Shown here: positions 1 to 8,574 of the stretch, piece by piece
Numbering within the stretch: position 1 is the stretch's first letter
Layout: every line of letters starts with the position of its first letter
DNA from: JAEINY01 sp942490535
Lineage (GTDB): Bacteria; Bacteroidota; Bacteroidia; Bacteroidales; Marinilabiliaceae
Direction: 5' to 3'
DNA: 64,000 nucleotides
Assembly (NCBI GenBank): GCA_942490535.1
Contig: CALNXQ010000003.1
Location: forward strand, 124,001 to 188,000
Program-made: the position numbers and the translations under genes
The notes under the pieces: generated by a model
What the model saw: the letters and a program-made list of their open reading frames with translations, nothing else
What the model was told of the DNA's origin: nothing
Database searches by the model: none

Positions 1-659
1 AAATGAGAAAAAACCAACAATCCCCCACCAGCACCTATAGCTACCGGAAACAGAATCGATAATTTAAATTCACTGATGGCATTAATCATCACCAGCTGAT
101 AATTACCCAATAATATTAAGACAAATGAACCCGATAAACCCGGCAAAATCATGCTACACATAGCAATAACGCCACATAAAAGCAAATAATAAAAAGAGCT
201 ATTCTCGGAAGCAGGTGTTAAAACAGAAATAGAGATCGCAACAGCCGTTCCAACCAGCAAACTGATAACAGCAGAAATGGACCACGCTTTCACGGTTTTT
301 CCCACAAAATAAATGGAAGCCAAAACTAAACCAAAGAAAAAAGCCCAAATGTAAATGGGATAAAATTCAAACAGGAACTTAAATAGCTTGGCCAATGACA
401 CTACGGCCATACCAACACCGAAAAACAATGAAATCAAAAAGTAAAGATCCACATGTTTGGCAAAATCCTTCAATTTACCTGAAAAAAGTAATTTTAAAGC
501 AGCTATATCAAATGATTTTATGGCATTGATTAATCGTTCAAAAATGCCGGTGATCAAAGCAATGGTTCCTCCTGAAACACCAGGAATGACATTGGCAGCA
601 CCCATGGCAGCACCTTTAAGGGCCGTGCTCACATAAAAAAGACGGTTATTCTCTTTCAT
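1..659 (-). CDS. DUF368 family membrane protein (3' end cut by window edge)
   Basis: Reading leftwards from the ATG at 659, the frame stays open to base 1, giving about 219 residues. Near the N-terminus is the family signature: an MGAANVIPGVSGGT stretch followed by a GIFERL segment. The rest is mostly hydrophobic and consistent with several membrane-spanning helices. DUF368 proteins are inner-membrane proteins of about 300 residues, so the C-terminal part lies outside the window. DUF368 and the related DedA/PopT-type proteins have been linked to undecaprenyl-phosphate recycling; applying that role here is inference from the family. It is transcribed in the same direction as the TPR gene upstream, with 56 bases between them. 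Confidence 0.9.
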   Translation of the reverse strand, partial: MKENNRLFYVSTALKGAAMGAANVIPGVSGGTIALITGIFERLINAIKSFDIAALKLLFSGKLKDFAKHVDLYFLISLFFGVGMAVVSLAKLFKFLFEFYPIYIWAFFFGLVLASIYFVGKTVKAWSISAVISLLVGTAVAISISVLTPASENSSFYYLLLCGVIAMCSMILPGLSGSFVLILLGNYQLVMINAISEFKLSILFPVAIGAGGGLLVFSH

Positions 660-715
660 CAGAATATATACAGTTAAGGTTAATGCAATTTGAATGACAG
701 TTCAATCAATACTAA

Positions 716-2116
716 CTATTCAGGATTAAGAATATTTTTCACTTCAGGTAAGGCAACCAATTCAGGGAAATCTTCTGAAATGGTATTCACCCCATCGGTA
801 GATATGTCATACGCCTGTTTAAACTCCTGAACAGCTTTAATATTATCTTCATAATATTTAAAATGAATGGCCGCCGATAGATAATGGATGGCAGCAACAT
901 CCTCATACTTTTCATGTATCTCCTTTAAAAACTCAGCTAAATCAAAAGCCGGCTCCAATACAATCTTCAATTTCAGTAGTTCAATCCAGCCAGACACCTC
1001 CTCTGGATCAATATTTAAGCCATTTTCCAGGCTTCGACATGCATCTTCAACTTTATCCAACTCAAACAAACCTCGCGCATGCGCGAACCAATAATCGGCA
1101 TGAATGGGATTGATTGAGATAGCCTGATCTATGGCTTGTAAGCCGTCGGAAAATTCTTCCTTCTCCATTAATGCCGTACCCATCCCGTACCAGGCATCTC
1201 CACTTTCAGGATCTTCCACAGTAACCAGGCGATAAAACCGAATGGCCATGTCATAATTACCCAATTGCTCCCAGCAATCAGCTATGTATTGATAACTCGA
1301 CAGTACATCTCTGGTGAGCGACACATTTTCAATGTAAGCATCCAAGGCTTCCGCAAATTGCCCTGCATGAGCCAGGCTATTCCCTTTATTAAAAAAGGCT
1401 TCGCTATGATTTGGGTTTAAAGCAATGGTAAACTCATAGGCCTGAAGTGCTTCAACAAATCGCTCCTCCTTATTGTATAGAATACCCAAATTATACCACC
1501 CGTTTTCAGAAAATGGATTCACCTCTAGTAGCTGCTCATAGGTGGCAATACTACGCCTTCCGTGGCCTGTCCTATCCAAGGCAAAAGCCAATTCGAATAA
1601 CGCATTTTCATGCTGTGGATTTTTGAGTATCAAGCGTTCTAAAAAAGGCACAGCCTCTTCGAAAGCATCCATCTGGTTCAAGTTATAGCCAATCTCCAAT
1701 AGCACTTCCTGTTCATCTTCAAAAGCCATCTCAACCGCTTTCTGAAAATAACCCACTGCTTGTTCTAATTCATCCTTCTGCAAGGAAATCCAGCCAAGGG
1801 TAATAAACACTTCGGTATTCGTACTTTCGATAGGAGCAATTTGCTTTAAAAGTAACAGTGCGGCATCCAATTGTCCCTGATCAGCCAGCATTCCAGCTTG
1901 CTTCACTCGAAGCGACGAAGCGTGCGGATGCTGACGCAATCCAATGTGCAAAATCCGGTCAGCCTGATCAAAGAGGTTTTTCTCAATATAGAATTCGAAT
2001 ATGCTTTCAATCTGATGAACATCGAAATAAACTTCTTTTTCGGTACTGATCATTCGTTCAAATCGTTCAATCGCTTCCAGTACATCATCATGATTGGTGT
2101 GCAAGAAATCCTGCAT
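716..2116 (-). CDS. Tetratricopeptide-repeat protein
   Basis: A 466-residue protein made almost entirely of 34-residue TPR units, roughly ten, recognisable by recurrent A-x-x-x-x-x-x-A-L and NP spacing (for example repeats of WYNLGI and AFFNKGN type). There is no signal peptide or membrane helix, so it is probably a cytoplasmic protein-protein interaction scaffold. The start is the ATG at 2116, with a good promoter about 20 bases upstream. TPR proteins next to DUF368 genes are common in Bacteroidota, but no specific partner can be named. The function beyond scaffolding is unknown. Confidence 0.88.
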   Translation of the reverse strand: MQDFLHTNHDDVLEAIERFERMISTEKEVYFDVHQIESIFEFYIEKNLFDQADRILHIGLRQHPHASSLRVKQAGMLADQGQLDAALLLLKQIAPIESTNTEVFITLGWISLQKDELEQAVGYFQKAVEMAFEDEQEVLLEIGYNLNQMDAFEEAVPFLERLILKNPQHENALFELAFALDRTGHGRRSIATYEQLLEVNPFSENGWYNLGILYNKEERFVEALQAYEFTIALNPNHSEAFFNKGNSLAHAGQFAEALDAYIENVSLTRDVLSSYQYIADCWEQLGNYDMAIRFYRLVTVEDPESGDAWYGMGTALMEKEEFSDGLQAIDQAISINPIHADYWFAHARGLFELDKVEDACRSLENGLNIDPEEVSGWIELLKLKIVLEPAFDLAEFLKEIHEKYEDVAAIHYLSAAIHFKYYEDNIKAVQEFKQAYDISTDGVNTISEDFPELVALPEVKNILNPE

Positions 2117-2137
2117 ATAACTATGAATTTTATATCA

Positions 2138-2167
2138 CAAAAGTACCAAATATTTCAGTAATCACAA
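2138..2167 (-). promoter_or_regulatory. Bacteroidota-type promoter for the TPR gene
   Basis: On the minus strand TTG (2165-2167), a 19-base spacer and TACTTTTG (2138-2145) match the Bacteroidota consensus TTTG-N19-TAnnTTTG. The expected transcription start lies just upstream of the ATG at 2116. Confidence 0.7.
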
Positions 2168-2313
2168 TTATACACCTCCAAAATTAATAATTAAACACCT
2201 CTGCCTCCACTTGGCTTTACGACCAATGACTTATATTATTCACAGCGACAAGTAGATATATCTATTTATTTATTTTTTAACATATTTATAAGCCTATATA
2301 CGTTTGGTTTTTC

Positions 2314-2321
2314 TATTTTTG
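2314..2321 (+). promoter_or_regulatory. -7 box for the CoA-disulfide reductase fusion gene
   Basis: TATTTTTG matches the TAnnTTTG -7 element. It sits inside an upstream in-frame extension that begins at 2304. Transcription from here would start near 2328, so it supports the ATG at 2352 as the real start. No clear TTTG is seen at the -33 position. Confidence 0.5.
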
Positions 2322-2351
2322 CGCCTCACACAAACTAAGGAATTATCTACC

Positions 2352-4820
2352 ATGGCAAAAACATTTGTAATTGTTGGCGGTGTAGCTGGCGGTGCTACCA
2401 CAGCAGCCAGATTAAGGCGTGTTGACGAACACGCGAATATCATTATGCTTGAAAAAGGACCACATATTTCATATGCAAATTGCGGTTTACCCTATTACAT
2501 AGGCGGCATTATCACAGATCGCGACAATCTATTGGTACAAACACCTGAAAGTTTTGGAGCGCGCTTCAACATTGACGTTCGTATTTTTTCTGAAGCGATG
2601 GCAATTCATCCGGACTCAAGAAGTGTTGACGTTAAAAATCATAAAACCGGTGAAAGTTATCAATTAAACTATGACAAACTAATTCTCTCTCCAGGCGCTT
2701 CACCGGTTAAGCCTGCTATTCAAGGCATTGATCATCCGCATATATTCACCCTGCGTAACGTGGAAGATACGGATCGTATCAAAGGTTTTATTGACAGTAA
2801 AAAACCAACCTCGGCAGTGGTTGTCGGTGCCGGTTTCATCGGACTGGAAATGGCCGAAAATTTACACCATCAAGGCATTTCGGTCACAGTAATTGAAGCT
2901 GCTCCCCAAGTCATGAATATGATTGATCCTGAAATGGCTGCATTACTACATCAACATTTCAGAGAGAACAATGTCGGCCTATTCTTGAATGACGGAGTAA
3001 AAGCCTTCCAAACCAACCCCGATGGAAGTATTAATGTACAACTAGCCAGTGGAGATAGCATCCCAACAGATATTGTTATTCTATCCATCGGTGTTCGTCC
3101 GGATACTAAACTAGCTAAAAAAGCCGGATTGAAGATTGGTAAAACAGGTGGCGTTTGGGTGGATAAATATTTGCAAACATCCCATGAAGATATTTACGCC
3201 GTTGGCGATAGCATTGAATTTCCACACCCCATCACGAGTAAACCATCACTTGCATTTTTAGCCGGACCAGCCAATAAACAAGGTCGTATTTTAGCCGATA
3301 ATCTGGTATTTGGTCACACCAAACACTACACAGGCTCAATCGGCACAGCCATTGCCAAAGTATTCGACTTAACAGCTGGCATAACAGGTTTGGCAGACAA
3401 AAGCCTTGAAACAGCAGGAATCAAGTACCAATCCACAATTATAAATGGCGGCTCCCATGCCGGTTATTATCCGGGTGCAATGCAAATGACTCTGAAAATT
3501 TCGTTTTGCCCCGATACAGGAAAATTATATGGCGGACAAATAGTTGGCTACAAAGGCATCGACAAGCGCCTTGACATGCTGGCCATCATCATTAAAAATG
3601 GAGGTAGCATTTATGACCTCCAGGAAATAGAACATGCCTATGCCCCACCATTTAGTTCTGCAAAAGATCCGGTAAACCAAGCTGGATTCAACGCTGAAAA
3701 CATCATACGCGGTTTCTTCAAACCCCTTTCACCCTATGCTTTCTTCAATAGAAATACCGATGATTCAATTGTTGTAGATGTCAGAACGAAAGATGAATTT
3801 TCGCTTGGCGCAGTGGATGAAGCGCTGAACATTCCGGTGGATGATATTCGAAATCGTCTAAACGAACTTCCAAAAAATAAAAAAATAATTCTCTATTGCG
3901 GAGTAGGATTAAGAGGATATGTAGCAGCCCAGACGCTTCGCCAAAATGGATTTAAAGAAGTATACAACCTCTCAGGAGGTCTAAAAGTTTGTCAAAGCGC
4001 TCTGGCTCCACAGGAAAATAGAATCGTTGCCGAAGTCACAACAGAAATATCCACAGAACAGGAAAATACAACCATGAACCATCATCCCATCAAGCACATT
4101 ATCAACGTTGATGCGTGCGGATTACAATGTCCGGGTCCCATCATGAAGTTAAAAACAGAAATAGATAAACTACAAACCGGCAACCAATTACAAATAAAAG
4201 CAAGTGATCCGGGATTCTATTCAGATGTAGCATCCTGGTGCAAGGTAACTGGCAATGAACTCATCTCGCGTGAAAAAGAAAATGGTGAGATTACTGCCAT
4301 CATAAAAAAGAACGATGTCCTTAAAGAAGGATTTAGCGTTAATGATCGTGGCGATAACAAAACATTGATCGTGTTTAGTGATGATATGGATCGTGCCTTG
4401 GCATCATTTGTAATTGCCAATGGGGCAGCAGCCATGGGCAAAAAAGTAACCATGTTCTTTACATTTTGGGGCTTAAATGTGATCAAAAAACAAGATAAAC
4501 CCAAAGTTAGCAAAGGTGTGATGGATCGTATGTTTGGAATGATGATGCCCAAGCACAGTGGCGATCTGCGTTTATCTAACATGAACATGGGCGGTATGGG
4601 TGCTAAAATGATGAAGAAACGCATGAAAGATAAAAAGGTGGACTCTCTTGAAATCATGATACAAAATGCACAGGCTACCGGAATCAAGATGATTGCTTGC
4701 CAAATGAGCATGGATGTAATGGGCGTACGCCAAGAAGAAATGATAAATGGAATCGAAATAGGGGGTGTTGCAAATTACCTTGAAGAGGCCGAAAAGGCTA
4801 ATGTCAACCTCTTCATTTAA
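2352..4820 (+). CDS. CoA-disulfide reductase / rhodanese / TusA / DsrE-like four-domain fusion
   Basis: An 822-residue protein with four sulfur-handling modules. Residues 1-450 are an FAD/NAD(P)H pyridine-nucleotide-disulfide oxidoreductase: GGVAGG at 9-14, a CoA-disulfide reductase type active Cys44 in YANCGLPYY, a second dinucleotide site VVGAGFIGLE near 157 and the FAD-binding VGDS near 284. Residues about 470-550 form a rhodanese with Cys516 in CGVGLRG. Residues about 583-655 are a TusA/SirA domain with the CPGP motif at Cys593. Residues about 668-822 are a DsrE/DsrF-like domain with Cys783. CoADR-rhodanese enzymes reduce CoA-persulfides or polysulfide; TusA and DsrE domains carry sulfane sulfur. 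The arrangement suggests one polypeptide that makes and relays persulfide. A strong terminator follows. The internal Met575 could in principle start a separate TusA-DsrE product, but nothing supports that. Confidence 0.93.
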   Translation: MAKTFVIVGGVAGGATTAARLRRVDEHANIIMLEKGPHISYANCGLPYYIGGIITDRDNLLVQTPESFGARFNIDVRIFSEAMAIHPDSRSVDVKNHKTGESYQLNYDKLILSPGASPVKPAIQGIDHPHIFTLRNVEDTDRIKGFIDSKKPTSAVVVGAGFIGLEMAENLHHQGISVTVIEAAPQVMNMIDPEMAALLHQHFRENNVGLFLNDGVKAFQTNPDGSINVQLASGDSIPTDIVILSIGVRPDTKLAKKAGLKIGKTGGVWVDKYLQTSHEDIYAVGDSIEFPHPITSKPSLAFLAGPANKQGRILADNLVFGHTKHYTGSIGTAIAKVFDLTAGITGLADKSLETAGIKYQSTIINGGSHAGYYPGAMQMTLKISFCPDTGKLYGGQIVGYKGIDKRLDMLAIIIKNGGSIYDLQEIEHAYAPPFSSAKDPVNQAGFNAENIIRGFFKPLSPYAFFNRNTDDSIVVDVRTKDEFSLGAVDEALNIPVDDIRNRLNELPKNKKIILYCGVGLRGYVAAQTLRQNGFKEVYNLSGGLKVCQSALAPQENRIVAEVTTEISTEQENTTMNHHPIKHIINVDACGLQCPGPIMKLKTEIDKLQTGNQLQIKASDPGFYSDVASWCKVTGNELISREKENGEITAIIKKNDVLKEGFSVNDRGDNKTLIVFSDDMDRALASFVIANGAAAMGKKVTMFFTFWGLNVIKKQDKPKVSKGVMDRMFGMMMPKHSGDLRLSNMNMGGMGAKMMKKRMKDKKVDSLEIMIQNAQATGIKMIACQMSMDVMGVRQEEMINGIEIGGVANYLEEAEKANVNLFI

Positions 4821-4835
4821 AACACGCATCAAAAT

Positions 4836-4865
4836 AAAAAGCCCCTTAGCATGAGGGGCTTTTTA
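4836..4865 (+). terminator. Rho-independent terminator of the sulfur-fusion gene
   Basis: AAAAAGCCCC pairs with GGGGCTTTTT around a short loop, starting 15 bases after the stop codon at 4820. Confidence 0.85.
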
Positions 4866-4903
4866 ATTGAAAAAAATGACTATCTAGCTATTTGCACTTG
4901 CAT

Positions 4904-4943
4904 AAAAAAAAGAGGCTGCACTCTTGGGTTGAATAACAGCCTC
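4904..4943 (-). terminator. Terminator-like hairpin reading leftwards, with no gene assigned to it
   Basis: On the minus strand GAGGCTG (4937-4943) pairs with CAGCCTC (4912-4918) and is followed by eight Ts (4904-4911). That is a standard terminator shape for a leftward transcript. No leftward reading frame is convincing between here and 5545, so the transcript could be a small RNA, or the hairpin could be incidental. Confidence 0.5.
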
Positions 4944-5544
4944 CTTGCCTGAAGAGAAATTGCACCTTTTTTTATCGCCAAAACACTAGAAACCGTGCAT
5001 TTTGTATTTTCCTCAGGCGATCGCCTGGATTATAAATGAAGAAAGGAATGATTTACAATGACATGTAAAATCGAATTCCTATTTTATTGTACAGTACAAG
5101 AAATCGCCATTTCCCTATTGTGTGAGTAATTCTTCAAATCCGAGACAACTAATAAACTTTAGGATTGAAATGATCCTATCATTAACTTATTCCGGTATTG
5201 TTTTATGCGCTACTTAGCTTACCGGGACTTACCGTTGTAAATCGAAATTAGTTTTAACAACACTCATGCCAAAAACTATTAAACACTCACTTACTTCACT
5301 TTGCACTTCATTCAGAGTGAGTATACGCAAAATAAAACTGTACGGGAGTGAAACAATTACATGTCCATAACCGAACACTTTAAAACAACTAAATTCTTAC
5401 AATTCAAAAAATCACATACCTCCCTCCTTTACAAGACAACCTCAGAAAGAAATGAACAATGGTAAATGAAAATGATGTTTTAAATTGAAGTTTAGCTCAC
5501 AATTCACTACATTTAGTACAGTGCTAATTTATTCGATAACTACT
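4944..5544. other. 600-base intergenic region without a recognised gene
   Basis: AT-rich and without a convincing coding frame on either strand. It contains a perfect 14-base palindrome at 5014-5027 and ends at the receiver gene. I looked for the conserved cores of RNase P RNA, tmRNA and SRP RNA and saw none. No leftward TAnnTTTG box was found that would pair with the leftward terminator at 4904-4943. Confidence 0.5.
5014..5027. repeat. 14-base perfect palindrome CAGGCGATCGCCTG
   Basis: The sequence equals its own reverse complement and is much more GC-rich than its surroundings. It is a candidate binding site for a dimeric protein, or a methylation or restriction-type site. No function is assigned. 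Confidence 0.5.
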
Positions 5545-5937
5545 ATGTATCAACAGGAAAAACACTATGCTGAGAGCAAAACAATATTGGTAGTTGAAGA
5601 TGAAGAGATTAACTTTATGTTCATCGAAGAAGTTCTCGAAGATCGAAACATCAATCTAGTACATGCCTGCAATGGTCACGAAGCCATTGAAGTGTGCAAA
5701 ATCAGAAACGATATTGATTTGATTTTAATGGACATGAAAATGCCATTAATGGATGGATTTGAAGCTACCAGGCTCATAAAGAAATTCAGACCCAACTTGC
5801 CTATTATTGCTCAAACAGCCCTGGCTATGGCCGGCGATAGAGACCTTTCAATAGAAGCAGGTTGTGATGATTACATTTCAAAACCCATCAATGTAGAAGA
5901 AATCGTAGCTTTAGTCGATAAATACCTGCTGTCTTAA
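5545..5937 (+). CDS. Single-domain response regulator (CheY-like receiver)
   Basis: 130 residues from the ATG at 5545. An in-frame TTG extension 20 codons upstream adds only unrelated hydrophobic residues, so it was not used. The receiver fold is complete: acidic pair in VVEDEE, phospho-acceptor Asp in LILMDMKMP, the conserved Thr in AQTALAM and the Lys in SKPIN. There is no output domain, so it acts through protein contacts or as a phosphate sink. It is convergent with siaC/siaB and separated from them only by a shared terminator. No histidine kinase lies next to it. Similar stand-alone receivers often belong to hybrid phosphorelays. Confidence 0.9.
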   Translation: MYQQEKHYAESKTILVVEDEEINFMFIEEVLEDRNINLVHACNGHEAIEVCKIRNDIDLILMDMKMPLMDGFEATRLIKKFRPNLPIIAQTALAMAGDRDLSIEAGCDDYISKPINVEEIVALVDKYLLS

Positions 5938-5945
5938 AAAATAAA

Positions 5946-5978
5946 GACTGGCCTGTGGTCAAAAACCAATGGCCAGTC
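5946..5978. terminator. Shared bidirectional terminator between the receiver gene and siaC
   Basis: GACTGGCC (5946-5953) pairs with GGCCAGTC (5971-5978). The right side leads into a T-rich tract for rightward transcripts and the left side into A-rich sequence for leftward ones. Confidence 0.7.
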
Positions 5979-5998
5979 TCCTTGTTATTTTGAATAGC

Positions 5999-6379
5999 TT
6001 ACTCTTCCATTTCAATCATCTTAAAAGGAATGCTGATGATAGACTGATAATCTTCACCTGCCTCAAACATATCTTCATCATCCTCTTCATAATACCAATT
6101 AATTTCAACAGGGTTCCCTTTTTTATGAATCAACTCCAACCGTTTAAAAATGTCCAGAATACATTTAGACGAACTGGTATTAAAATACTCCAGCTGAATG
6201 TTAACGTTGGTTTCATTCGAGGGTTCACTCCCATATTTCTCAAGCCAATCAATTAGTGGCTTGTAAAACTCTACAGAATTCTCAGGAATTGACCGCCCTT
6301 TAATTTCAACCAAACCATTTTCACCATCTAATCTTACATAAGGGGTCTTCGGCGTTCCTTCACGAATAATTGTTTCCAT
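5999..6379 (-). CDS. siaC: SiaC-family regulatory phosphoprotein (DUF1987)
   Basis: 126 residues. The protein matches the DUF1987/SiaC family in length and in its central EYFNTSSSKCI segment, which holds the Ser/Thr cluster where SiaC of Pseudomonas is phosphorylated. It has an acidic C-terminus. In Pseudomonas SiaC is phosphorylated by the kinase SiaB, dephosphorylated by SiaA and in its free form activates the diguanylate cyclase SiaD. Here the kinase gene lies directly upstream, 17 bases away, but no SiaA phosphatase or SiaD cyclase is in view. The output is therefore unknown and may act in trans. Confidence 0.85.
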   Translation of the reverse strand: METIIREGTPKTPYVRLDGENGLVEIKGRSIPENSVEFYKPLIDWLEKYGSEPSNETNVNIQLEYFNTSSSKCILDIFKRLELIHKKGNPVEINWYYEEDDEDMFEAGEDYQSIISIPFKMIEMEE

Positions 6380-6396
6380 ATTGGCAATAATACGGG

Positions 6397-6945
6397 TTAA
6401 CTAATATATACATCCAATGAAAAAAAGATGTACTCGTTATCAAATTGATAAAAATAATACTCCAACTTATTTCCTGTTTTCCTGACGATATCCAACATCC
6501 CTAATCCACCGCCGCCTTTATCAGAAAACTCATCATTATTTAAGATGTCGCGATACAACATACGTACCTCTTCATCTGACAACGAATTGACCTGGTCAAT
6601 TCGATCTTTAATGTAATTTAATTTTTCCTTTTTTACAAAATTACCCGTTGATATTCTGTAAAACGAACCATCCTTACTTAATATTATTATTCCGAAATTA
6701 CTGCTCTGTTCTACAGGTGCATTTTCGGGAGGATGGTCCACATGGTGATACAGATTTTGAAGACACTCTACGAACACATTATAAACCTTTTTTCTGATTC
6801 TGTTTTTCTCATTTTTCAGATTAAGGCTTGTTTCAATGGATTCAAGAGCTTCTGTTATCAGTTCCGGTGTAATGCTTCCATTATACTCAAGAACCACATC
6901 TCCCTGTTTCTTCTCTATATACCAGCTTTTTAAATCGAATACCAT
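6397..6945 (-). CDS. siaB: SiaB-family protein kinase (GHKL fold, DUF6272)
   Basis: 182 residues with a histidine-kinase-like ATPase fold. A KVYNVFVECLQNLYHH helix resembles the N-box and a GGGGLGMLDIVR segment resembles the G-box of GHKL enzymes. SiaB proteins are Ser/Thr kinases related to anti-sigma kinases. The target is almost certainly the SiaC-like protein encoded immediately downstream in the same transcription unit. No membrane segment or sensory domain is present, so the input signal must come from a partner. Confidence 0.83.
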   Translation of the reverse strand: MVFDLKSWYIEKKQGDVVLEYNGSITPELITEALESIETSLNLKNEKNRIRKKVYNVFVECLQNLYHHVDHPPENAPVEQSSNFGIIILSKDGSFYRISTGNFVKKEKLNYIKDRIDQVNSLSDEEVRMLYRDILNNDEFSDKGGGGLGMLDIVRKTGNKLEYYFYQFDNEYIFFSLDVYIS

Positions 6946-7100
6946 TTTTAATGGTCATTAAATCTTTACAAATATAAAAAAATTACGATAAGATCACGTA
7001 TTACAAGTTTATACTAATTACCGACCATTTTACTATTTCACCGCTTGTTTTTGGTAAATTGATCCTATCAACTGACCAATCATCTGATTTTTTCCATTAT

Positions 7101-8027
7101 TTAAATGCCTCCTCCTTCTGCAAAATAGCTATCACGCGCTTTGGATTGAACAATCTTCGAACCAGGAGCAATATCATTTGTGACCCATACATTACCACCT
7201 ACAACAGAGTTTGCACCAACCACAATGCGGCCCAATATGGTAGCTTGTGCATAGATAATGACATTATCTTCAATAATTGGATGCCGAGGCACTCCCTTAA
7301 TCGGATTTCCCTGATCATCCAATGGAAAACTCTTGGCACCCAATGTAACCCCTTGATATAATTTAACATTAGATCCAATTATTGACGTTGCACCAATCAC
7401 AACACCCGTTCCATGATCAATTGTAAAATAATTACCAATGGTTGCACTTGGATGAATATCAATACCCGTCTCTGAATGCGCCATTTCTGAAATCATCCTT
7501 GGAATAAGGGGCACTCCAATCTTTAATAAAGAATTAGCAATTCGGTAATTAGTGATGGCACGAACGGCTGGATAACAAAAAATAACTTCCCCTTTACTTT
7601 GAGCAGCTGGATCTCCTAAAAACGCCGCCTCCACATCGGTGGCCAAGATATTTCTGATTTCTGGTAAATGTTCAATAAAACGAGCTGCATATTCATGAGC
7701 GGTATCTCTTCTTTCTAAAAAATTAAATAAATCAGGAGATTCACAAGCAAAACATAAACCTGCATATATTTGCTCTGAAAGCACTTCATACAATTTCTCA
7801 GTATTAACGCCAATGTAATAGCGTATACTTTCTGGGCGAATAGAACTATCTCCAAAATATCCAGGAAAAATAATCTCGCGAGCCAAATCAACAATTTTCA
7901 CAAGCACTTGACCAGATGGCATCACATGATCTTTATAATGTCTGTGACAAACTGACTTATAAGATTGTTCTTTTGACAGGTTCTCAATGGCTTTTTTCAC
8001 GACGTCGGGATATATGTGTGGTGTCAT
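7101..8027 (-). CDS. cysE: Serine O-acetyltransferase
   Basis: 308 residues. The C-terminal half is a left-handed beta-helix of hexapeptide repeats (IDIHPSATIG, VVIGATSIIG, KLYQGVTLGA) with the active-site His of the IDHGTG motif. The N-terminal alpha-helical domain is the long form found in CysE/EpsC. It transfers acetyl from acetyl-CoA to L-serine, giving O-acetylserine for cysteine synthesis. The start ATG at 8027 lies 44 bases inside the upstream kinase gene, so translation is probably coupled. A shorter start is possible, but the overlapped residues look like a normal helical N-terminus. Confidence 0.93.
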   Translation of the reverse strand: MTPHIYPDVVKKAIENLSKEQSYKSVCHRHYKDHVMPSGQVLVKIVDLAREIIFPGYFGDSSIRPESIRYYIGVNTEKLYEVLSEQIYAGLCFACESPDLFNFLERRDTAHEYAARFIEHLPEIRNILATDVEAAFLGDPAAQSKGEVIFCYPAVRAITNYRIANSLLKIGVPLIPRMISEMAHSETGIDIHPSATIGNYFTIDHGTGVVIGATSIIGSNVKLYQGVTLGAKSFPLDDQGNPIKGVPRHPIIEDNVIIYAQATILGRIVVGANSVVGGNVWVTNDIAPGSKIVQSKARDSYFAEGGGI

Positions 8028-8574
8028 GGGGTATTTGTTTTGATATTAGTAATTGGTTAACGTATTCTTTTGCCAAGCTAATTCGATCTTCGCCTTCTCC
8101 AACAACAACAACATAGTTAAATCCATAATGTTCCAACTCCTTCTTATATTGCTCAAACAAATATTCTCTCAAGTGACCATTTTCTCTAACAGCATCCGAA
8201 ACCCAAGGCAAATCAGGTCTACAAAGCATAAATAAATCCACTTTTGAACTCCAGATCGCCTCATCCAACCAGGTTGGAAAACGATTATACACATGAGTAA
8301 ACCAAACTTTGGTAATAATCAAATAAGTATCAATAAATAGGAGTGATTTCTTTCCTCCCATCAATCGGATAAATACATCATACTGATACCTGGCAATACA
8401 CTCCACATCTTCATATTCATAGGCCCGATTCAAGCCTTCAATGTACTCACGTGCATATTCAGGTACCCATTGCCCTCCAAACTCCTGACTTAATCCCTGG
8501 GCTAAAGTAGATTTACCGCATGATTCAGGTCCCGTAATAACCACAACTAGAGAATCACTTGCTATACTACTCAT
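7984..8574 (-). CDS. NadR-like AAA-family ATPase (probable ribosylnicotinamide kinase)
   Basis: 196 residues. A Walker A motif GPESCGKST occupies residues 15-23, followed by EYAREYIEG and the kinase-type RPDLPWVSD segment seen in the C-terminal kinase half of NadR. The NMN adenylyltransferase half and the repressor half of enterobacterial NadR are absent. It would phosphorylate nicotinamide riboside taken up by the adjacent PnuC, trapping it as NMN; this pairing is a known salvage arrangement. It overlaps pnuC by 8 bases and cysE by 44 bases. Confidence 0.87.
   Translation of the reverse strand: MSSIASDSLVVVITGPESCGKSTLAQGLSQEFGGQWVPEYAREYIEGLNRAYEYEDVECIARYQYDVFIRLMGGKKSLLFIDTYLIITKVWFTHVYNRFPTWLDEAIWSSKVDLFMLCRPDLPWVSDAVRENGHLREYLFEQYKKELEHYGFNYVVVVGEGEDRISLAKEYVNQLLISKQIPHDTTHISRRREKSH

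Noticed and set aside
2304..2351. Upstream start for the CoA-disulfide reductase fusion
   Set aside because: The extension contains the -7 box at 2314 and the family starts at MAKTFVIVGG.
4217..4832. Two leftward frames inside the sulfur-fusion gene
   Set aside because: They are antisense to a well-supported gene and have no family features.
4944..5484. RNase P, tmRNA or SRP RNA in the 4.9-5.5 kb gap
   Set aside because: None of the conserved cores I looked for is present, and no terminal CCA or tRNA-like end is seen.
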